From Lachnospiraceae bacterium (GTDB lineage Bacteria > Bacillota_A > Clostridia > Lachnospirales > Lachnospiraceae): DNA of 9,182 nucleotides. The stretch lies in assembly GCA_017390645.1 (NCBI GenBank), contig JAFPAZ010000172.1:1-9182 (forward strand), given 5' to 3'. Positions 1 to 4,753 of the stretch are shown in pieces. The notes under the pieces are model-generated. The model made no database searches, was not told the origin of the DNA, and saw nothing but the letters and a program-made list of their open reading frames with translations. The position numbers were made by a program, and so were the translations under genes. The first letter of the stretch is position 1; each line of letters opens with the position of its first letter.

Positions 1-135
1 CCGGCGGAGACACCGGCAGAACCGGAAGCACCAGCAGAACCGGAAGCACCAGCAGAACCAGAAGCACCGGAAACACCGGCAGAGACACCGGCAGAATCGG
101 AAACACCGACAGAACTGGAAGCACCGGCAGCCTGA
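1..135 (+). CDS. C-terminal tail of a Pro/Ala/Glu-repeat protein (5' truncated by window edge)
   Basis: The frame starting at base 1 is open from the window edge to TGA at 133-135, directly followed by a second in-frame stop, TAG (136-138). The visible 44 residues are almost entirely Pro, Ala, Glu and Thr in EAPAEP / ETPAE-type units. All three forward frames are open here, but differences between repeat copies favour this one: CCG/CCA, GAA/GAG and GCG/GCA are synonymous third-position changes in this frame. Such acidic, proline-rich tails are usually extended and disordered, acting as linkers or cell-surface spacers. The catalytic or structural part of the protein lies outside the window, so no function is assigned. 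The following gene starts 27 bases after the stop in the same frame, so the two may be co-transcribed. Confidence 0.7.
   Translation, partial: PAETPAEPEAPAEPEAPAEPEAPETPAETPAESETPTELEAPAA
7..93 (+). repeat. In-frame 12/18-bp tandem repeats encoding PAE-rich units
   Basis: Two perfect 18-base copies (GAACCGGAAGCACCAGCA) lie at 19-36 and 37-54, with a diverged partial third copy from 55. A 12-base unit GAGACACCGGCA occurs at 7-18 and 82-93, with a one-base variant at 70-81. All units are multiples of 3, so copy-number change by slippage would keep the reading frame. The array probably extends upstream of the window. Confidence 0.8.
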
Positions 136-162
136 TAGAAGAAAAGAGAGGTGGAGAAAACG

Positions 163-1137
163 GTGAAAAAAGGAAAAGCACCGGAAAATGTTTTGGACAG
201 GGCTGTTTTTAAACAGATTAAGCTGAATAAAGAAGAAGCTGTTACAAAGCCGCGAATTGGCGGGGATTATCAGGAACTGGATTTTAAAGAGTATCATACC
301 GTGACATCCAATGCGTTTCTTCCCTATCTTCATTCAGGAGATGGAATCGTGGTGTTAAAGAAGGCCCTAAATAATTTTATGGTAAGCCGTGGGATTCCGG
401 TGGCTCTTGAAATTATAATATTAATGCCGGTTAAAACGGAAGAATCGCTGCTTCGAACTATTATGAAGGAAATCAGTGATGAATCCAAACGTGAGGACAT
501 TAAAGTAATGGGTGGCCATACAGAATGGGTGGAAGGAATCAGTACCCCTATGATGACACTTCATATAATAGGAAAAAAGGAACCGGATGTAAAAGTAATT
601 AAGCCGGAAGCAGAAGATGAGATTATTCTTACAAAGGCGGCAGGAATTCTGGGAACTTATCAGATTCTTCAGGAAAAGAAGCAGGAGTTAAAAGAGAGAT
701 TTTCCGGAAATTTTCTTGATAAGGAAGAAATTCTTTTAGATAAATTATCCATACGTAAAGAGGCAGAAGTGTTACGTGAGCTGGAAGTTGGCGCTATACA
801 TGATGTTTCAAAAGGAGGAATTTTTGCCGGACTTTGGGAACTGGCCAAGCTTACCCAAAAGGGATTAGAGGTAGATCTTACCAAAATTCCTCTAGAACAG
901 ATTACGGTTGAGGTTTGTGAACAGTATGATTTGAACCCGTATCAGTTAGATGGCAGTGGAACACTACTTTTTGTGACGAAAAAAGGCGCGAAAGCCATCT
1001 TGGAATTGGAAAAAGCAGGGATAGCAGCTAAATCCATCGGTTATTTGACGGACACGAAGGACAGGGTGGTATATAACGAGGAAGAACGGCGTTTTTTAGA
1101 ACCCTTCCGGAAAGAAGAAAGTCATAAAATCATTTGA
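163..1137 (+). CDS. AIR synthase / HypE-like family protein with degenerate N-terminal site
   Basis: The 324-residue product has the two-domain AIR-synthase (PurM/HypE/ThiL/SelD) layout. Residues about 117-122 read GGHTEW, matching the HypE-type GGHTE motif. Residues about 213-220 read HDVSKGGI, matching the family's HDV(T/S)EGGI motif at the start of the C-terminal domain, and are followed by typical LWELA and GLEVDLTKIP segments. Length fits HypE (about 330), but the C-terminal Pro-Arg-Ile-Cys tail with the carbamoyl-accepting cysteine is absent (it ends in SHKII), so this is not a working HypE. Family Asp/Asn positions near the N-terminus are also changed: the GDD-like site reads GGDY and the NDxxxxG-like site reads NFMVSRG. 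I start it at GTG 163 because AGAGGTGG (147-154) lies 8 bases upstream; GTG 151 would overlap that site. Substrate unknown. It could be a non-catalytic or regulatory paralogue. Confidence 0.8.
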   Translation: MKKGKAPENVLDRAVFKQIKLNKEEAVTKPRIGGDYQELDFKEYHTVTSNAFLPYLHSGDGIVVLKKALNNFMVSRGIPVALEIIILMPVKTEESLLRTIMKEISDESKREDIKVMGGHTEWVEGISTPMMTLHIIGKKEPDVKVIKPEAEDEIILTKAAGILGTYQILQEKKQELKERFSGNFLDKEEILLDKLSIRKEAEVLRELEVGAIHDVSKGGIFAGLWELAKLTQKGLEVDLTKIPLEQITVEVCEQYDLNPYQLDGSGTLLFVTKKGAKAILELEKAGIAAKSIGYLTDTKDRVVYNEEERRFLEPFRKEESHKII

Positions 1138-1162
1138 CAAGGCATGTAACCGTTGATATACT
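1134..1162 (+). promoter_or_regulatory. Near-consensus sigma-A promoter for the cheX operon
   Basis: TTGACA (1134-1139, perfect -35) and TATACT (1157-1162, 5 of 6 to TATAAT) are separated by exactly 17 bases. The -35 box overlaps the TGA stop (1135-1137) of the preceding gene. Transcription would begin near 1169, about 250 bases ahead of the cheX start codon, giving a long untranslated leader. It is the best promoter match I found on the plus strand. Confidence 0.75.
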
Positions 1163-1168
1163 TGAGTA

Positions 1169-1418
1169 TATAAGATTTTGAAATTAAATATTTTTTGATT
1201 TCATGATACCTTGGGATTGTTTGGCACTTTATGCCTTTGCAATTCCAAAACATAAGTAATCATTATTGGAACTTATTCTAATAATGATTATTTCGTATAT
1301 CGGGAAATTCTTTGTATTTTCTGAAAAATAAAATGGGGACAGGTATTGAAGCAGGCGAGAAGCGTGGTTCTTGTTCCTATTTCTGCGCATATAAAAAAAG
1401 ATTGAGGAGGATTACCTA
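1169..1418 (+). promoter_or_regulatory. Structured 5' leader (281-bp gene gap) with four successive potential hairpins
   Basis: The gap between the AIR-synthase-like gene and cheX holds the promoter, then four inverted repeats in series. H1 at 1179-1203 has a 10-bp stem (one G-U) and a 5-base loop. H2 at 1211-1248 has a 10-bp outer stem (two G-U), a small internal loop, and an inner GGCA/TGCC stem with loop CTTTA. H3 at 1254-1293 has an 18-bp stem. H4 has arms 1334-1343 and 1370-1379, with 10 pairs including three G-U and a 26-base loop. None is followed by a proper U run, so none is a classic intrinsic terminator. The cheX ribosome binding site (GAGGAGG, 1404-1410) lies after H4. I do not recognise a known riboswitch class; it may be a cis-regulatory leader or encode a small RNA. 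Confidence 0.5.
1254..1293 (+). repeat. Long inverted repeat (18-bp arms, 4-base loop) in the cheX leader
   Basis: The left arm AAGTAATCATTATTGGAA (1254-1271) pairs with the right arm TTCTAATAATGATTATTT (1276-1293) across the loop CTTA. Sixteen pairs are Watson-Crick and two are G-U in RNA. The stem is very AT-rich. The right arm contains ATAATGATTAT (1281-1291), itself a 5-1-5 palindrome of the kind bound by Fur/PerR-family repressors, so it could work as a DNA operator, an RNA hairpin, or both. Confidence 0.65.
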
Positions 1419-1889
1419 ATGGCAGGAATTAACGCAGAACATATTAATGTATTTTTAATGGCAGCAACCAAAATTTTATCGGAGATGTGTGGCCTTCAGC
1501 CTAAGGTTGGAAAGCCATATGTAAGAAAGAACGAGTTTGCAAAGGATACACTTGTAATTATGATAGGTGTCACAGGGGAAATGAAAGGACAGGTTATGCT
1601 TTCACTACCGGCTGATTCAGCGAAAGATATTGCTTCTAAGATGATGATGGGAATGCCGGTAAATGAATTAGATGATATGGCAAAGAGTGCGATTTGTGAA
1701 TTGGGAAATATGGTTATGGGAAATGCCTCTACCGTATTTTCTGTAAAGGGAATTGGAATTGATATTACACCGCCTACCATGTTTCAGGGAGATTTTTCTA
1801 TGAATGCAGCAAGTCCGAATATGTGCATTCCAATTGTGTATGAGGAGAACAAATCCATTGAATTAAATCTTGCATTAAAGCAGGATTAA
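1419..1889 (+). CDS. cheX: CheX-like chemotaxis phosphatase (CheC/CheX/FliY family)
   Basis: The 156-residue protein matches CheX in length (about 150-160). It carries the family's CheY-P phosphatase signature, Ser90-x3-Glu94-x2-Asn97 followed by Pro119, within AICELGNMVMGN and the downstream TPP. In CheX the Glu and Asn position the water that hydrolyses the aspartyl-phosphate of CheY. The protein has no signal peptide or membrane segment and should be cytosolic. Only one ExxN site is present, as in CheX, whereas CheC has two. GAGGAGG at 1404-1410, 8 bases before ATG 1419, fixes the start. It is the first gene after the promoter and structured leader and heads an operon ending in two-component genes. 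No other chemotaxis or flagellar gene is in view, so its target may be the receiver domains encoded downstream; that last point is inference. Confidence 0.85.
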   Translation: MAGINAEHINVFLMAATKILSEMCGLQPKVGKPYVRKNEFAKDTLVIMIGVTGEMKGQVMLSLPADSAKDIASKMMMGMPVNELDDMAKSAICELGNMVMGNASTVFSVKGIGIDITPPTMFQGDFSMNAASPNMCIPIVYEENKSIELNLALKQD

Positions 1890-2006
1890 ATCAGAGGGAA
1901 AGTCGGTGTTTCTGATGAATGAAACAGAACGGTAATATTTGTACTATTTCGGAAGAAATCCGGCTTTATCAGGAATGTTTATTGTATGAACCAGGTGGAA
2001 ATGAGT

Positions 2007-2498
2007 ATGATTAATATAGTTTTACACGAGCCGGAGATGCCGGCGAATACGGGAAATATTGGGCGTACCTGTGTAGCACTGGGTGCGCGGCTTCATCTGA
2101 TTGAGCCTTTAGGATTCCGGTTGGATGAGAAATCCTTAAAGAGAGCGGGACTTGATTATTGGGAAAAATTAGATGTAACTACGTATATTAATTTTGAGGA
2201 TTTTCTTGAGAAGAACCCGGGAGCAAAGATATATATGGCTACCACGAAATCCAAACAGACGTATGTAGATGTTACATATGAAAAGGACTGTTACATTATG
2301 TTTGGAAAGGAAAGTGCAGGGATTCCGGAAGAAATTTTACTGGATTATAAAAAAACTGCAATAAGAATTCCGATGTATCCGGAAATCCGTTCTTTGAATT
2401 TATCGAATTCAGTGGCCATTGTAGCCTATGAGGCCATGCGACAGAACGGATTTTTTCAGTTGGAAAAGCAGGGACAATTACATCAGTATTTATGGTAA
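2007..2498 (+). CDS. trmL: tRNA (cytidine(34)-2'-O)-methyltransferase, SPOUT family
   Basis: TrmL methylates the ribose of the wobble base (C34, or cmnm5U34) in tRNA-Leu isoacceptors using S-adenosylmethionine. All three SPOUT motifs are visible: PANTGNIGRTC near the N-terminus, FGKESAGIPEEIL in the middle, and IRSLNLSNSVAIVAYEAMRQ at the C-terminus, which form the trefoil-knot cofactor site. Length (163 residues) is standard for TrmL, with no extra RNA-binding domain. I choose ATG 2007 because family members begin right at the INIVL strand and AGGTGG (1993-1998) sits 8 bases upstream. In-frame ATGs at 1986 and 2001 are possible; 1986 would add 7 residues. The 117-base gap after cheX shows no convincing promoter or terminator, and the next gene starts 36 bases after its stop, so it is probably in one transcript. 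Confidence 0.93.
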   Translation: MINIVLHEPEMPANTGNIGRTCVALGARLHLIEPLGFRLDEKSLKRAGLDYWEKLDVTTYINFEDFLEKNPGAKIYMATTKSKQTYVDVTYEKDCYIMFGKESAGIPEEILLDYKKTAIRIPMYPEIRSLNLSNSVAIVAYEAMRQNGFFQLEKQGQLHQYLW

Positions 2499-2534
2499 TG
2501 CAGTTTGAAAAGATATGATGGGAGAAATAAAGAA

Positions 2535-3881
2535 ATGGAAGATAATAGGGATAAGGATGATTTGGAGAAATACTGTTATTTGTGTAGAAGACCGGAAAGT
2601 ATGGTGGGAAAATTAATTCAGTTACCACAACAGATTTATGTCTGTCCGGATTGTATGCAAAAAACTTTTGATACATTCCAGAATGGGGGGATGGCAGGTT
2701 TTAATCTGGATCATTTTGATATGGAACAGATGACGAATTTTGCTAAGAAAAGGGATATTCCTGAGACGCAGAAAGTAAAAAAGAAAAAAGAAAAGAAGGA
2801 AGAAGAACCTTTTGATATTAAGAAAATACCGGCACCACATAAATTAAAAGAAATGTTAGATCAGTATGTGATTGGTCAGGATTATGCGAAAAAAGTGATT
2901 TCTGTTGCTGTTTATAATCATTATAAACGTGTAGCCACTAATACTATGGATGAAATTGAAATTGATAAGTCTAACATGCTGATGATTGGTCCTACCGGAA
3001 GTGGTAAGACATATCTTGTTAAGACATTGGCTAAATTATTGGATTTACCACTTGCCATTGCGGATGCCACTTCTTTGACAGAAGCAGGATACATTGGTGA
3101 TGATGTGGAAAGTGTACTTTCCAAGTTACTGGCAGCTGCAGGGAATGATGTGGAAAAAGCGGAACGTGGAATCGTGTTTATTGATGAAATTGATAAAATT
3201 TCAAAGAAAAAGGAAACCCATTCCAGAGATGTATCCGGAGAATCGGTACAACAGGGATTATTAAAATTATTAGAAGGTGCAAATGTGGAAGTACCGGTGG
3301 GAGCTTCCAGTAAGAATGCTATGGTTCCACTTACTACCATTAACACCAGAAATATTTTGTTTATCTGTGGCGGTGCGTTTCCGGATTTGGAAGACATTAT
3401 CAAGCAGCGTCTGAATAAAAAGTCCTCTATGGGATTCCAGGCGGACTTAAAGGATAAATATGACAAAGAAGAAAATCTGATTGCCAAGGTTACCTTGGAA
3501 GATTTGAGGGAATTTGGTATGATACCAGAGTTTATTGGTAGATTACCGGTGATTTTTACTTTAGAAAAAATATCTCAGGACATGCTGGTAAAAATCTTAA
3601 AAGAGCCTAAGAATGCGATTTTAAAGCAGTATCAGAAATTACTGGAACTAGATGAAGTGCAGTTGGTGTTTGATGACTCTGCTTTAGAGGCGATTGCAAA
3701 AAAAGCAGTGGAGAAGAAGACAGGAGCCAGAGCACTTAGGGCTATTATTGAGGAATTTATGCTGGATATTATGTACCAGATTCCAAAGGATGATAATATT
3801 GGAAGGGTAACGATTACAGGAGATTATATAAATAATAATAAAGCTCCGATTATCGAATTACGAGGTCAGTTGCCTCTTTAA
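2535..3881 (+). CDS. clpX: ClpX-type AAA+ protein unfoldase, divergent substrate and ClpP loops
   Basis: The 448-residue product has the ClpX layout: zinc-binding domain (C14, C17, C37, C40), a Lys/Glu-rich linker (about 70-92), then the AAA+ module. Visible elements are VIGQ, Walker A GPTGSGKT (152-159), pore-1 loop GYIG (185-188; usually GYVG), Walker B VFIDEID (214-220), sensor-1 region NILFICGGAF (from 273), EFIGRLP with the arginine finger, and sensor-2 GAR (397-399). ClpX hexamers unfold tagged proteins and feed them to ClpP. Aligned by eye to E. coli ClpX, the RKH substrate-entry loop reads SKN, the IGF ClpP-docking loop reads MGF, and the pore-2 loop is two residues shorter. No clpP or tig is adjacent, unlike many housekeeping clpX loci. 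It may be a specialised paralogue. ATG 2535 is preferred (GGGAGA 9 bases upstream); the in-frame TTG at 2505 lacks a ribosome site. Confidence 0.88.
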   Translation: MEDNRDKDDLEKYCYLCRRPESMVGKLIQLPQQIYVCPDCMQKTFDTFQNGGMAGFNLDHFDMEQMTNFAKKRDIPETQKVKKKKEKKEEEPFDIKKIPAPHKLKEMLDQYVIGQDYAKKVISVAVYNHYKRVATNTMDEIEIDKSNMLMIGPTGSGKTYLVKTLAKLLDLPLAIADATSLTEAGYIGDDVESVLSKLLAAAGNDVEKAERGIVFIDEIDKISKKKETHSRDVSGESVQQGLLKLLEGANVEVPVGASSKNAMVPLTTINTRNILFICGGAFPDLEDIIKQRLNKKSSMGFQADLKDKYDKEENLIAKVTLEDLREFGMIPEFIGRLPVIFTLEKISQDMLVKILKEPKNAILKQYQKLLELDEVQLVFDDSALEAIAKKAVEKKTGARALRAIIEEFMLDIMYQIPKDDNIGRVTITGDYINNNKAPIIELRGQLPL

Positions 3882-3963
3882 ATCTGATAACAACGAATGG
3901 ATGTGTATTTGGGTTATGCAGGGATTTGAACAATTCTGAACGAGAGAGGAAGGCGATTTGGAT

Positions 3964-4728
3964 ATGGCATTTCGTGCGAAACCACGAGTTTTAATCATAG
4001 ATGATGATGCAGAATATTTAGATGTAGTGAAAAGATATCTGGTGGAAGATTATATTGTATATACTGCACAGGGTGGAAGAGCCGCATTAGACCTTTTAAT
4101 GCAGCAGAAAGTGGATTTGATTTTGCTCGATGTGGAAATGCCGGTTTTGGATGGCTTTCACACTTTGGAGTCCATCCGGAAAATGGAAACAGCCATAGAT
4201 GTTCCAGTAATTTTTGTAACAGGAAGACATGACCGTTTTACTGTATTTCATTCTGTCCAGCTTGGAGTAGATGGTTATATCGTAAAACCTTTCGAAAAAA
4301 ATGCTTTGTTAAAAAAGATAGATGAAGTTATGAATGGCAATGAGGGTGAAGCTAGTAAAGAAACGATTCTGGCAGTGGATGATGATATGGCTTTTCTCAA
4401 GGCACTTAAACCAAAATTACAAAAATACTATAATGTAGTAGTTATTAATTCGCCAAAACTGGCGTTGGAGTATTTGAATAAGCATAAGCCTTCCTTGATC
4501 CTTTTGGATTATCAGATGCCGATGTATAGTGGTGCTTCGTTACTTGGAATGATACGGAAGAACCATGCTACGAGGGATATACCGGTGATTATGCTAAGTG
4601 GGGCTTTAGATAAAGAAGCCTTGATGGAGTGCATGGAGTTTAGACCACAGAAAATTCTGGATAAGACCGTTGAGCAGGAAGAATTGCTTGAAGTCATAAA
4701 AAAGGTATTAGAGACACCAATAGGATAA
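3964..4728 (+). CDS. Tandem-receiver response regulator (REC-REC, no output domain)
   Basis: The 254-residue protein is two CheY-like receiver domains in tandem and nothing else. REC1 (about 6-125) has the acidic triad DDD, phosphoacceptor Asp56 in LLDVEMP, switch Thr86 (FVTG) and Lys108 (VKPF). REC2 (about 133-250) has DDD, Asp182 in LLDYQMP, Ser212 (MLSG) and Lys234, in LDKT rather than the usual KP context. Both therefore look phosphorylatable. With no DNA-binding or enzymatic output, it probably acts as a phosphate relay or sink, or by protein binding. It starts 82 bases after clpX and ends 25 bases before the hybrid kinase, its likely partner. GAGGAAGG (3946-3953) precedes both ATG 3964 and an in-frame TTG 3958; I take the ATG, but the TTG has equally acceptable spacing. 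Confidence 0.87.
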   Translation: MAFRAKPRVLIIDDDAEYLDVVKRYLVEDYIVYTAQGGRAALDLLMQQKVDLILLDVEMPVLDGFHTLESIRKMETAIDVPVIFVTGRHDRFTVFHSVQLGVDGYIVKPFEKNALLKKIDEVMNGNEGEASKETILAVDDDMAFLKALKPKLQKYYNVVVINSPKLALEYLNKHKPSLILLDYQMPMYSGASLLGMIRKNHATRDIPVIMLSGALDKEALMECMEFRPQKILDKTVEQEELLEVIKKVLETPIG

Positions 4729-4753
4729 AAATAATAGAGGCGGGGTGGGACTT

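Noticed and set aside
2..231. Second and third forward frames open through the repeat (Arg/Gln-rich and Gly/Ser/Thr-rich products)
   Set aside because: Differences between repeat copies fall mainly at third codon positions of frame 1, so the other two are by-products of the repeat.
1203..1259. 18-codon ORF (ATG 1203 to TAA 1257-1259) inside the cheX leader
   Set aside because: It has no ribosome binding site and its start lies at the base of a hairpin; its ORF coincides with hairpin H2, so base pairing explains the sequence better than coding.
1329..1356. Possible sigma-28 (flagellar/chemotaxis) promoter beginning TAAA before cheX
   Set aside because: No GCCGATAA-like -10 element occurs at the required spacing; GAAGCAGG is found instead.
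1300..1418. Cyclic-di-GMP or other known riboswitch upstream of cheX
   Set aside because: I could not find the conserved GEMM core or a tetraloop/receptor arrangement; the hairpins do not match a class I can recall.
1892..1967. Weak inverted repeat AAAGTCGG / CCGGCTTT between cheX and trmL as a terminator
   Set aside because: The loop is over 50 bases and there is no following U run, so operon continuity is the simpler reading.
2921..3487. 188-codon antisense ORF within the clpX-like gene
   Set aside because: It is a shadow of a clearly conserved AAA+ coding region, has a low-complexity Ser/Ile/Pro composition and no ribosome site. The same applies to the other ORFs antisense to the kinases, trmL and cheX.
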